From NCBI GenBank assembly GCA_030540715.1, contig JAUNVQ010000004.1, forward strand, positions 69,592 through 133,591: a stretch of 64,000 nucleotides of DNA. The letters are read 5' to 3'. This document shows positions 48,006 through 56,694 of this stretch, one piece after another; position 1 is the stretch's first letter, and each line of letters opens with the position of its first letter. Below the pieces are notes generated by a model, which was not told where the DNA came from, searched no databases, and was given only the letters and a program-made list of their open reading frames with translations. A program made the translations under genes and the position numbers. The DNA is from Actinomycetaceae bacterium. Lineage in GTDB: Bacteria; Actinomycetota; Actinomycetes; Actinomycetales; Actinomycetaceae.

Positions 48006-48638
48006 ATGCGTGGCTCACACCGACTGAATACGAAACTGCGCCAGCGGATCATCCGTAAACAGCGAGAACAACTTCGTATTACACAGGCCTCAATTGTTTC
48101 TAATAACTGCACCGGTGCCATGGTAGCCCATGATTTAGGGCTTCAGTTTCGCACTCCTTTTGTTGATTTGTGGATCCCCTACTCGCACTATATTCGCCTA
48201 CTGGGCAACCTGCGACACTATCTTCTTGAGGTGCCTCTTGAAGAATATGAAACAGATGAAGTATCCTACCCTGTTGGGCTCATTGACGACATAACAATTT
48301 ATTTTCAACACTACCCTACTTTCACCCAGGCATACGACTCTTGGATGCGTCGTTGCCAGCGTATCGACTGGGATGATCTTTACGTATTATTTGTATGTAG
48401 CAACCAGGGACACCTCAATGAACTTCTTGCCTTCGACAAGCTACCTTTCAAGAACAAAATTGCCCTGTGTCCTCCTGTAAGCGATGACTACCAACTTCCC
48501 TCAAGCGCAAGACCCCTACACTCGATCTCGCTGGATTCTCAGGGAAACTTACCGACATTAACGGATTATTCAGGAATCTGCGGGCGGCGTTACTATGATG
48601 CCTTCGATTTTGTCTCGTGGCTCAATAACCCCACCTAA
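48006..48638 (+). CDS. DUF1919 family protein
   Basis: This 210-residue protein has AAAGGAAGAAG upstream of its ATG. The opening of the domain, SIVSNNCTGAMVAHDLGLQF and TPFVDLWI, and the motif VCSNQGHLNELLAFDKL are typical of DUF1919, a family found almost only in capsule and exopolysaccharide loci and sometimes described as acetyltransferase-like. Biochemical function is not established. The position between the initiating transferase and LicD genes supports a role in glycan modification. Confidence 0.8.
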   Translation: MRGSHRLNTKLRQRIIRKQREQLRITQASIVSNNCTGAMVAHDLGLQFRTPFVDLWIPYSHYIRLLGNLRHYLLEVPLEEYETDEVSYPVGLIDDITIYFQHYPTFTQAYDSWMRRCQRIDWDDLYVLFVCSNQGHLNELLAFDKLPFKNKIALCPPVSDDYQLPSSARPLHSISLDSQGNLPTLTDYSGICGRRYYDAFDFVSWLNNPT

Positions 48639-48673
48639 CGTAACTTCTTCGATGTATTTGGTAACATTGCGAT

Positions 48674-49435
48674 ATGGCAACTGCTCTTACAGCACTTAAG
48701 CGTTTTTTGCGCACAAACCAGGCAACAGCAAAGCTCTACCACCTTTTGTATGCGCAAAAATATCGGTACGAGAATCGGCAAATGCGCCGCTCAGTTCACG
48801 CAAAGGGTTTATCGATTTTAGACCAGGCTGCAGACATTATTCATTCATGCAACTATCACTACGCATGTGCCTACGGCACTCTGCTAGGTTTTGTGCGCGA
48901 GAGCGGATTCATTGCCCACGACAACGACATCGATATTGTACTTCTAGGAAAAAATGGGGACTGGCAAGCAATCCACTGGCCTGTTCTTCACGAAGCACTG
49001 TGCTTGCAGGGATTCACCTTTTTACGGGGATTCACCTATGGCAACGATATCGTTGAAGTATCCTATGCGCACTCGGGCGTACAGATCGATTTCTTTGTTC
49101 CCTACACACTCAACGGCGTGGAAGGCGGACTTTTCCTCATCAACGATGCTACAAAGCACTACCCTGATGACTCCTGCAGAACCGCGATCCATGTCCCAGC
49201 TCCCCTGCCCGCATCGCTCACCAAGATCACCATCGAAGGCTACCAACTTAGTATTCCCTCAAATGCCGAAGAAATTTTGGAATCAATCTATGGCCCAGGA
49301 TGGAAAGTTCCCGACGATAAATGGGACGGATCTCATCGCTCAAATCGTACAGAACTATTAGACTTCGCTCATCACTTTAACGATGAAGCACAGCTCTATG
49401 ACAGTGACCGTAAGCAAGGGCAAGATGCCAGGTAA
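48674..49435 (+). CDS. LicD-type phospho-amine transferase (first of two)
   Basis: This 253-residue protein carries the nucleotidyltransferase-fold LicD signature YGTLLGFVRE, then HDNDIDIVLL with the metal-binding Asp pair, and later VQIDFFVPY. LicD proteins move phosphocholine or related groups from a CDP carrier to cell-surface sugars. The N-terminal 45 residues are basic and may sit at the membrane. It lies 35 bp after the DUF1919 gene and 10 bp before a glycosyltransferase gene. The ribosome-binding site is weak. It is more divergent than the second LicD protein of this locus. Confidence 0.82.
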   Translation: MATALTALKRFLRTNQATAKLYHLLYAQKYRYENRQMRRSVHAKGLSILDQAADIIHSCNYHYACAYGTLLGFVRESGFIAHDNDIDIVLLGKNGDWQAIHWPVLHEALCLQGFTFLRGFTYGNDIVEVSYAHSGVQIDFFVPYTLNGVEGGLFLINDATKHYPDDSCRTAIHVPAPLPASLTKITIEGYQLSIPSNAEEILESIYGPGWKVPDDKWDGSHRSNRTELLDFAHHFNDEAQLYDSDRKQGQDAR

Positions 49436-49445
49436 AAGGAAAGAA

Positions 49446-50441
49446 ATGAAAGTATCAATTATTGTTCCCATCTATAACGTCGAAGACTACCTTTCCCAAT
49501 GCTTGGAATCCATAGCTGCACAAACATACACCAACTGTGAGCTTATCCTCGTTGATGACGGCTCAACCGATTCAAGTTTGCACATTGCACGTGCCAGCAA
49601 AACACCGTGGCCAACACAAATCATCACCCAAAAAAATCAAGGACTATCAGCAGCACGCAACACTGGAATTCGCCACGCAACAGGCAGCCACATCTGTTTC
49701 GTTGACTCCGATGACATTATTCATCCGCGTTTTATTGAGCTCATGGTCAAGGCTGCGCAACATTATCCCGGATATATACCGATGGTGAGTTTCAGCCGTT
49801 TTACCGATCAACCATCATCACAGGTCATCTCTGAAGACTTCCACGATGCACCGTGGTCACTATTGAACACACGCCATGCTGTTGAAGCGCTCTACACAAC
49901 CAGCACACTTACTTACTTTACCGTGGCCGTCAATAAACTCTTCCCCATAGAAATGTGGAAAACCCGGCATTTTCCTCACGGAAAACTACATGAAGATGTT
50001 TTTACCGCTTTAGACAATCTTCTTCTTGCCAAGGGAGTGTGCTGGATTAAAGCACCTCTGTATCACTACCGTTCAAACCCGGAATCAATTATGACCACGT
50101 TTTCTATCAAACATTTTGATGCCGTTGATGCCTATCGAAACCACGTGCACACACTTGTGTCCTATAAAGACACTGATAATGCCTACCTTGCGGCTCTTGC
50201 ACTGTTAAAAACAGTCCTCACATACGGCTCGCAGATCCCCACACATCAAAGGTTGTCAGCACACGATCAGCAGATCTTTTCTCGCTCTTTGCTGTGGGGG
50301 AAAAAAGCAGCTCTGGCACTCAACCTGAAAAAATGTTCACTCAAAGATGGCCTCTTTATCGTCCTCTTTCGACTATCGCCCGCTTTTGCGTTTCGTCTCT
50401 ATCGAATCGCTTTACTGGCCTCCAGCAAATTCCGAGGATAA
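49446..50441 (+). CDS. Family 2 glycosyltransferase
   Basis: The protein has 331 residues from ATG 49446 (AAAGGAAAG upstream), where the GT-A fold starts at once with KVSIIVPIYNVEDYL. ELILVDDGSTD, NQGLSAARNTGI and FVDSDD (the DxD-like metal site) define the family. The C-terminal third is helical with an amphipathic end suited to membrane contact. It would add a sugar to the lipid-linked intermediate on the cytoplasmic side; donor and acceptor are unknown. Confidence 0.9.
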   Translation: MKVSIIVPIYNVEDYLSQCLESIAAQTYTNCELILVDDGSTDSSLHIARASKTPWPTQIITQKNQGLSAARNTGIRHATGSHICFVDSDDIIHPRFIELMVKAAQHYPGYIPMVSFSRFTDQPSSQVISEDFHDAPWSLLNTRHAVEALYTTSTLTYFTVAVNKLFPIEMWKTRHFPHGKLHEDVFTALDNLLLAKGVCWIKAPLYHYRSNPESIMTTFSIKHFDAVDAYRNHVHTLVSYKDTDNAYLAALALLKTVLTYGSQIPTHQRLSAHDQQIFSRSLLWGKKAALALNLKKCSLKDGLFIVLFRLSPAFAFRLYRIALLASSKFRG

Positions 50442-50508
50442 TCCCGGTCAAGAAAGTCTCGTTATATCAACCGAACTCGTATCAACCAGTCAACCAGAGG
50501 AACATTCT

Positions 50509-51474
50509 TTAGGAACGCCCCGTAAGAACTCTGGCGCAGCTGTCGGCAAGATTGAGCGCATTCAAGGCCAGATATTGCCTGCTATTCACCAAGCGTGCAA
50601 TCAAACGATAACGAAAAGAGGCCTGACGAAGATACGGATTGTCATACCAACCTGGCTGATCACGATCAAAACGTTCAAACAGTTCACGCATCTGTTGCCT
50701 ACTCATGCGTAGGAGGCGGGTTTTCATCGCGCACGAAATAATCGCTTCAACGATATACACGTATTGCACAGCCTGTGTGCGATGTTCCTTTGCTGTAGCC
50801 ATGACTGCTTCAAGTGCCTGAAAAGAGGAGTCGACCGACGCATTTTCACGTGAAGACACCAACGACCCCGGGGTCACAATGTAGAGATAGAGTTTGTGTG
50901 GCACATTGTAAACCGAGTGCGCCACCGCCAACGCGGATTTAGTAAAAGCAGTGTCTTCGTGACGTTTCATTGTTCCAAAAACAATGTTGTACTGGCGAAT
51001 CATCTGCCGTCGATAGCATTTTCCCACAGTAAGCGACATGGTGTATGCCAGAGCATATTCGGGTTCCACATACCCTAAATCCGCACCGGGAATCATCGAA
51101 TAATCAATTTTTCTTTTGGGAGTCTTCATTACCATGTCAAAAGTAATGACATCTGGATGGTGTGCGCGAATGACGCGTTCTAAAATAAGTGATGTCTGGG
51201 GATGGATCATATCATCGGCATCTAAAAAGAATAGGTATTCGCCCGTGGCATAAGCAATCCCCGTATTCCGTGCAGCACCCGGGCCCTGGTTGTATTGATG
51301 AGTCACAAGGCTCCAACCATGGCGCTTCACATAGTGGCGGAGTTTATCGGCTTCATCTTTTTGCGAAGCATCGTCAACGATAACGACTTCACAGTTTTGT
51401 TGCTGGTCAAGACACTTCGCAAGGCGATCAAGATAAGAACTTGAGTTGTAGTATGCAATAATAATGGAGATCAT
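50509..51474 (-). CDS. Family 2 glycosyltransferase
   Basis: This 321-residue protein has a GT-A start MISIIIAYYNSSSYLDRL, then CEVVIVDDASQ, NQGPGAARNTGIAYATGEY and FLDADD. It faces the preceding plus-strand glycosyltransferase convergently across 67 bp. On the minus strand it follows the polymerase gene with only one base between stop and start (TAG-T-ATG), so the two are translationally linked. Donor sugar is unknown. Confidence 0.9.
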   Translation of the reverse strand: MISIIIAYYNSSSYLDRLAKCLDQQQNCEVVIVDDASQKDEADKLRHYVKRHGWSLVTHQYNQGPGAARNTGIAYATGEYLFFLDADDMIHPQTSLILERVIRAHHPDVITFDMVMKTPKRKIDYSMIPGADLGYVEPEYALAYTMSLTVGKCYRRQMIRQYNIVFGTMKRHEDTAFTKSALAVAHSVYNVPHKLYLYIVTPGSLVSSRENASVDSSFQALEAVMATAKEHRTQAVQYVYIVEAIISCAMKTRLLRMSRQQMRELFERFDRDQPGWYDNPYLRQASFRYRLIARLVNSRQYLALNALNLADSCARVLTGRS

Positions 51475-51475
51475 A

Positions 51476-52963
51476 CTATCGCTCCTTTGGCGGCGAAGCG
51501 TAGGAGATCATGGGAAGTTTGCCGTGTTCTACACTTGATTTAGCGACCAGGTATCCAAGCCCTATCAGTAGCGTTCCAAACAGGTAATCAAATCCAACGA
51601 ATGAATCTGTTAAGAAAAATACACCAAGCATAATAACAATGACCATGCTTGACAAAGAAAGATCTTCAAAATCAAAACCCGTTTTTGCAAAGCGTTTCCA
51701 CAAACATGTCATGTAACGCAAGAAAAAGACAATATAGAGGACGAAGCCCACAGCACCGTAGTACACCAAAACATCTAGATAGGAGTTATGTGGTACTGCG
51801 CCGCGCTGCAAATAGTTCGCTTCACTGGTTATATTTGCCTCTTTTGCATAGTGCTGAGAGTTATAGGGGCCTACCCCGAAAACGGGATATTCTTGCCACA
51901 GAAGAAGCGTCTCTTCCCAGATAATAGTACGTGCAGAACGAGTTGCATCACCCTTGGAAAACGATAGTTCTTCATCGGGAACGTCTTCTGTCTTATGTTT
52001 GGGTATCCACGTAATTCTTTGAACAATATCGACATATTCGTTTGTAACGTCTCGGACAAGTGTTTGTATTCCTGTGATGGCGACAAAACAGATAAGAAGA
52101 ACAACGACCGAGTGACGTAGCCTTTTCTTGAACGAGTTTTTTCCAACTCCTTTTGTTTTCTCCCATAACATTACATATAGAGGAGTAAAAATGACGGTTG
52201 TGACCATAAGGGTGAGCATCGCGCCACGTGAAAATGCCAAGATAAAGAAACAGGACTGTAACACTGCGTTTAACCAGAAAAGTCGCTGAATCAGCTTAGC
52301 GTGTTTTTCCACCCATGAGGCTCCGAAAATCTGCCGCCTGTAATAATAGGCCCACACGGTAAGGATAAGTGACACAAGCGAGAATAGTGCTGCGTGATTT
52401 GAATCAACATTAAAACCAAACAGGATCGTTGCATGAGAGCCTCCACCATAAATAAACTGCTGGAGTCCCAACATCATGACTTTGCCGGCGTAACGTCCTC
52501 TGAAAGAATAAAGAACAATGAGCGTCCCAAATGACAGCACGGCCTGAATAAACGTTACGATTAACGCCGGGAGAACAGCGATAGCCAATTCTCTGTGCCT
52601 GTTTTCTGAACGCGCAATACGTGCCCCCAGGGGATACACCAAAAGAAGCGCAATGGAGAACAGCACTGCGGACTTTATTTGAGTGACCGGTGCGACATCA
52701 CGATTGACCAGGAACGTTATGCCAGCTGCAACCAACAGCGGCAAAAGCAACACAAATGCAGGAACACGGAAAAATGACCGATCTTTCACCAGAAAATAGA
52801 CAATGTTAATTCCCGCCCACAGAACAAGAAAAGACTGTGTGGGGCCAAGATAAAGATTAACTATCTGCATCTGATTAATAAGGAAGAAAACGAAATAGGC
52901 ACTGACGCAATACACGGGGTTGAGTACAATATTTCGAATTCTTGATAAGGAAGTGTCGTTCAT
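51476..52963 (-). CDS. O-antigen ligase/polymerase-like (Wzy) membrane protein
   Basis: The protein has 495 residues from ATG 52963, with AAAGGAAC upstream; the longer frame is unsupported. There are about eleven membrane helices with a large exterior loop (about 315-400) that ends in WQEYPVFGVGPYNSQHYA and VPHNSYLDVLVYYGAVGF, the typical O-antigen ligase/polymerase (Wzy_C) signature including the catalytic-type His. It probably polymerises or transfers the glycan repeat outside the membrane. With the flippase gene it makes this a Wzx/Wzy-type pathway. Confidence 0.87.
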   Translation of the reverse strand: MNDTSLSRIRNIVLNPVYCVSAYFVFFLINQMQIVNLYLGPTQSFLVLWAGINIVYFLVKDRSFFRVPAFVLLLPLLVAAGITFLVNRDVAPVTQIKSAVLFSIALLLVYPLGARIARSENRHRELAIAVLPALIVTFIQAVLSFGTLIVLYSFRGRYAGKVMMLGLQQFIYGGGSHATILFGFNVDSNHAALFSLVSLILTVWAYYYRRQIFGASWVEKHAKLIQRLFWLNAVLQSCFFILAFSRGAMLTLMVTTVIFTPLYVMLWEKTKGVGKNSFKKRLRHSVVVLLICFVAITGIQTLVRDVTNEYVDIVQRITWIPKHKTEDVPDEELSFSKGDATRSARTIIWEETLLLWQEYPVFGVGPYNSQHYAKEANITSEANYLQRGAVPHNSYLDVLVYYGAVGFVLYIVFFLRYMTCLWKRFAKTGFDFEDLSLSSMVIVIMLGVFFLTDSFVGFDYLFGTLLIGLGYLVAKSSVEHGKLPMISYASPPKER

Positions 52964-53201
52964 TTGTTCCTTTCCACACAACTCCACCTGCATCTTACGT
53001 ATCACGTAGCGCGTCTTGGAAGCATTATCGTTGTTAAAACCGGTTCCGATTCTAGCAAAGTCAGCGATAAATCGTGAAAGCCGTACTAAAGCTGTGTCGC
53101 AAGCCAATATTTAGTGACGAGCTCTATGAAATCTGTATCATTGATGGTGATAATATAGGCACTATCACGCTTCTGGCGATGCAAAACGAGTGGAGGATAC
53201 C

Positions 53202-54224
53202 ATGGCACGTGATTGTTCAACAGTGAGTATAGGAATTATCGCATTGAATGAACAGGAGTATCTGCCAAATATCCTCGCCGACATCGCTCAACAGGATTAC
53301 GCTGACCAGAAGATAGAAGTCATTTTAGTTGATTCAGGTTCAACAGATTTAACCAAACAGATCATGGAAGACTTTGCCCAGAACCACCCGCAGTTTCAGC
53401 GTGTCAAAATCCTCGATAATCCAAAGAAAATTCTTCCCGCAGGATGGAATATTTTCCTTGATGAAGCCCGCAATGATGTTCTTGTCCGAGTCGATGCCCA
53501 CGCGCGCATACCAACTGATTTCGTCTCTGCATCAATGGCTGAAATTAACAAAGGCCATGATGCTGTGGGTGGCGTGCGTCCCTGCGTTGTTCCAGATAAT
53601 GCGACCGATTGGAACCGTATTCTTCTGGCCGTCGAAGAGTCAATTTTTGGCAGCTCCCCCGCAGAATACCGCGGTGCAAAAGCAAAATCAGGGTACGTGA
53701 AATCTATTTTTCATGGTGCTTACCGGAAAGCCATTTTCGACAAAGTGGGAAGATTTAACGAAAATCTTGCCCGCACTGAAGATAACGATATTAACTATCG
53801 CATTCGGAAGGCCGGCTATAAGATCTATTTGAGCACCTCAATCAACTCCTACCAAATTATACGGCCAACACTGCCGTCAATGCTAAAACAAAAATACGGT
53901 AACGGATACTGGATCGGGCGCACGCTTTTTATTCAACCAGGATGCATCAACTCCTATCACCTGGCACCACTTGGTTTTGTCGTGCTGCTGGCATCAACAG
54001 GGCTATTGGCGATTTCACGACACCGGAAAACTCTTCCACTCAAAACCCTGTGTTTTCTGTACGGCTCTTCCGACCTCGTGCTTAGTCTAGACGCATTGCG
54101 CAAGTCGCCACGTACACCAGCGGCGCTGAGCCTTCCGGTTTTATTCGCACTTATGCACATTGTTTATGGCGTTGGGACTCTTCGTGGAATTACTGACCAC
54201 GTAGTGAAAAAACTACGCTCCTAA
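53202..54224 (+). CDS. Family 2 glycosyltransferase, ExoA-like with C-terminal membrane helices
   Basis: The protein has 340 residues from ATG 53202, set by GGAGG. It contains VSIGIIALNEQEYLPNIL, VILVDSGSTD, VDAHARIPTDFV (DxH in place of DxD) and RTEDNDINYRIRKAGYKI, the last being the usual acceptor-binding ED motif. Two hydrophobic helices follow (about 255-275 and 305-325). This layout resembles ExoA of succinoglycan synthesis. It transcribes away from the polymerase gene; the 238-bp gap between them is AT-rich and should contain divergent promoters. Confidence 0.87.
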   Translation: MARDCSTVSIGIIALNEQEYLPNILADIAQQDYADQKIEVILVDSGSTDLTKQIMEDFAQNHPQFQRVKILDNPKKILPAGWNIFLDEARNDVLVRVDAHARIPTDFVSASMAEINKGHDAVGGVRPCVVPDNATDWNRILLAVEESIFGSSPAEYRGAKAKSGYVKSIFHGAYRKAIFDKVGRFNENLARTEDNDINYRIRKAGYKIYLSTSINSYQIIRPTLPSMLKQKYGNGYWIGRTLFIQPGCINSYHLAPLGFVVLLASTGLLAISRHRKTLPLKTLCFLYGSSDLVLSLDALRKSPRTPAALSLPVLFALMHIVYGVGTLRGITDHVVKKLRS

Positions 54225-54258
54225 CGCACTATCACTCCGATCTTTTTCCGAGGACACT

Positions 54259-55119
54259 ATGGCACTTACCAGTAAGGACGTCTCAGCTAACAACCAGATG
54301 GAACGCTGCAAACAGCTTCAGTTATTTATCGCCGATCATGTGTTTTCTTTCTGCAAGCAACACAATATCGATGTGCATCTGGCCTATGGTTCCCTTCTAG
54401 GGGCAATACGTCACAAAGGGTTTATCCCCTGGGATGATGACATCGATCTGGCGATGTTACGAAAAGATTATCAACGTTTTCTTGCACTCTATTCCGCGCA
54501 AGATACCGCCCCCTATTGCCTGCAAGCCTTCGCCACAGATCCAAAGTGTCCCTACATCTTTGCTAAAGTTTGCCTTGACGGTACTCACTTCCCTCTTCAA
54601 GATGGAACAGATCCTGGGATCTCTATCGATATTTTTCCCATGGACTGTCTACCAAATAATAAGAAACGCCTACGTAAAGGGACACGTCGGACACGTCTGT
54701 GGCGTCAGCTATTTATTTCATCTCAGCTATGGAAAGCCGGTGGACAACAAGCAGGATTGTCGGCGCGGATTTATTCGTTTATCCGTTTTAGTTTGCATCT
54801 GGCACTGTTTCCCATTGCGCGCCGCGTCCTCTATAAAAAATTTGTCGATGCCTGCCGCTACCTTCGCCATGGTGAATGTACAACCGTTACCTGCCTGGAA
54901 GGCAGTCCTGAGCATCAGTACAAAAAAGAGTGGTTTGCCAAAACCGTTCTTCTTCCCTTTGAAGATCGCCACTACCCGTGCCCAACAAATTGGGATGCAT
55001 GGCTGAAGACACGGTATGGCAACTACCATGAGCTCCCTCCAGAGGACCAGCGCTATGGACACAAACCTCTTCACATTGATGTGGGGCCTTGGGAACACAG
55101 CGATCCGCCCGCATATTGA
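54259..55119 (+). CDS. licD: LicD-family phosphocholine/phospho-amine transferase (second of two)
   Basis: This 286-residue protein has a classical LicD signature at residues 40-70: HLAYGSLLGAIRHKGFIPW followed by DDDIDLAM. SIDIFPMD and the C-terminal Trp/Tyr-rich block (WLKTRYGNYHELPP) also fit. Proteins of this family in Haemophilus and Streptococcus attach phosphocholine from CDP-choline to surface glycans. GAGGA lies upstream and the gene follows the ExoA-like glycosyltransferase by 34 bp. The substrate here may be choline or another phospho-amine made by the fusion enzyme encoded further on. Confidence 0.9.
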   Translation: MALTSKDVSANNQMERCKQLQLFIADHVFSFCKQHNIDVHLAYGSLLGAIRHKGFIPWDDDIDLAMLRKDYQRFLALYSAQDTAPYCLQAFATDPKCPYIFAKVCLDGTHFPLQDGTDPGISIDIFPMDCLPNNKKRLRKGTRRTRLWRQLFISSQLWKAGGQQAGLSARIYSFIRFSLHLALFPIARRVLYKKFVDACRYLRHGECTTVTCLEGSPEHQYKKEWFAKTVLLPFEDRHYPCPTNWDAWLKTRYGNYHELPPEDQRYGHKPLHIDVGPWEHSDPPAY

Positions 55120-55189
55120 TTGTGCGTGTTACTATGCACAAAGGAAAATTTGTCAACCTAAAGGATTATTGGGAGGGCGTTGAGCCTAC

Positions 55190-56491
55190 TTAGTCCTGTT
55201 TGTTAGTTTCTGCCGACGTTACTTCCTTGTCGTTAAAACGTTTCCAATAATAGCGGATCGCTACAATCCGGTAGATAAGAATAATCAGCTCGGTAATAAG
55301 CGAGGTAATCACAACGGTGAATAAGGTAAAGGTACCGGTAAGATACAATGCAACAAGCAACGTCACATCAATAACTGATGCAACAATTACTGAAGCGTTC
55401 ACAGCCTTCGCTCCACCTAAAGCTGACAGGGTTGGGAAACCCAGCAAATAGACAGGCAACGTAATAATGACGATCCCCATCATAAGTTGCAATACCGGCC
55501 CGGCCAGTTCAAACTCCGGGCCAAATACCAACACACATAGTGGCGTGGCAAAATAAATGATAATGGAACTGCCAAGAATGATTGGCGGCATCAAGAACAT
55601 CAGCATTTTTTTCAGAAGTTTAAAGTCTTTGTTCTTCACCATGTAGGGGTACAGGCTGTCAGCAATAGGACTGAAAAATCTCTTCATCACAGACGTGAGC
55701 TTATCGGCTGAGGTATAGGCACCAATTTGTACACTCTGAACGGGGTAAACAAAACCCAAAAGAAAGATATTTGTCGATGTGTAGACAGTTGAAGCAACCC
55801 TGGAATAGAAAAAACCAGCTGAATGTTTCATAATCGCCAAGCAGTAGGCTGCGTCTGGAATAACAAACTTGTAGCCCAGTTTTTTAATCATATAGTAATA
55901 CAGATATGCTGCTGCAAGCAGTCCTCCAGCCAGGTTTAATGCCGGAACCACCCAGTAATCCGCAGGCTCATGAAGGAAAATGAAGATGCAGACAGTAAAA
56001 AATGCTCGAATTGCTACAGACACAATGGTAATAAGCTGCATCTGTTCAATACCACGGTAAAAAAAGTCCAACATAAAGCTTTGAATAACCGCAGAAAAAT
56101 AACACAGGATGAAGAACCACGGATCGTCGTTCATTTTTGACCATGTCAATGACAGAACAAGAATAATAGCGAACCCTCCCGCAACAGCGATGAGCTTATT
56201 GACGGTAACCGCACCAACGATCTTTTCAATTTCTTTACGTTCTTCTTGATGAAGAGCTATTTTTTCAGTTGCAGAGATAAGGTATCCAAACTCAATAAAT
56301 AATGAAAAATAGGTCATCGTGGCCATAGCCCAGCCAATTTTCCCGAACAGTTCTGGCCCTAACACACGAGTCTGATACGGCACAGTAATTAATGCGAAAA
56401 AATATCCTGAAAAAACAAGAATATACAAATAAACAGTATTTTTGAACAACCGTCTTTTTTTACTATCCTGAATCTTCACGCGCGAAATCAT
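55190..56491 (-). CDS. Wzx-type polysaccharide flippase
   Basis: This 433-residue protein has about twelve membrane helices and the RfbX/Wzx family start KNTVYLYILVFSGYFFALI with VPYQTRVLGPELFGKIG. It would move the completed lipid-linked repeat across the cytoplasmic membrane. In pneumococcus the related TacF has this role for phosphocholine-bearing teichoic acid chains. It is the only minus-strand gene between the second LicD gene and the fusion gene, and converges with the former across 70 bp. Confidence 0.9.
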   Translation of the reverse strand: MISRVKIQDSKKRRLFKNTVYLYILVFSGYFFALITVPYQTRVLGPELFGKIGWAMATMTYFSLFIEFGYLISATEKIALHQEERKEIEKIVGAVTVNKLIAVAGGFAIILVLSLTWSKMNDDPWFFILCYFSAVIQSFMLDFFYRGIEQMQLITIVSVAIRAFFTVCIFIFLHEPADYWVVPALNLAGGLLAAAYLYYYMIKKLGYKFVIPDAAYCLAIMKHSAGFFYSRVASTVYTSTNIFLLGFVYPVQSVQIGAYTSADKLTSVMKRFFSPIADSLYPYMVKNKDFKLLKKMLMFLMPPIILGSSIIIYFATPLCVLVFGPEFELAGPVLQLMMGIVIITLPVYLLGFPTLSALGGAKAVNASVIVASVIDVTLLVALYLTGTFTLFTVVITSLITELIILIYRIVAIRYYWKRFNDKEVTSAETNKQD

Positions 56492-56694
56492 GATCCTAAC
56501 TGTACTCCAGATAAGTTCCTGTCAATAATTATTATGACGTTTATCTGTTCACTAACCAGATAGTTCCATTACTTTAGTCCTTATTGTCAGTGAAATATAT
56601 CTTTCCGAAAGCCGTCTATGGTGTTTCAATTCATCAATTCCCTGTGTTCTTCCCATATACTCGATACGTCAATAACAACCATAAAGGAGACGAC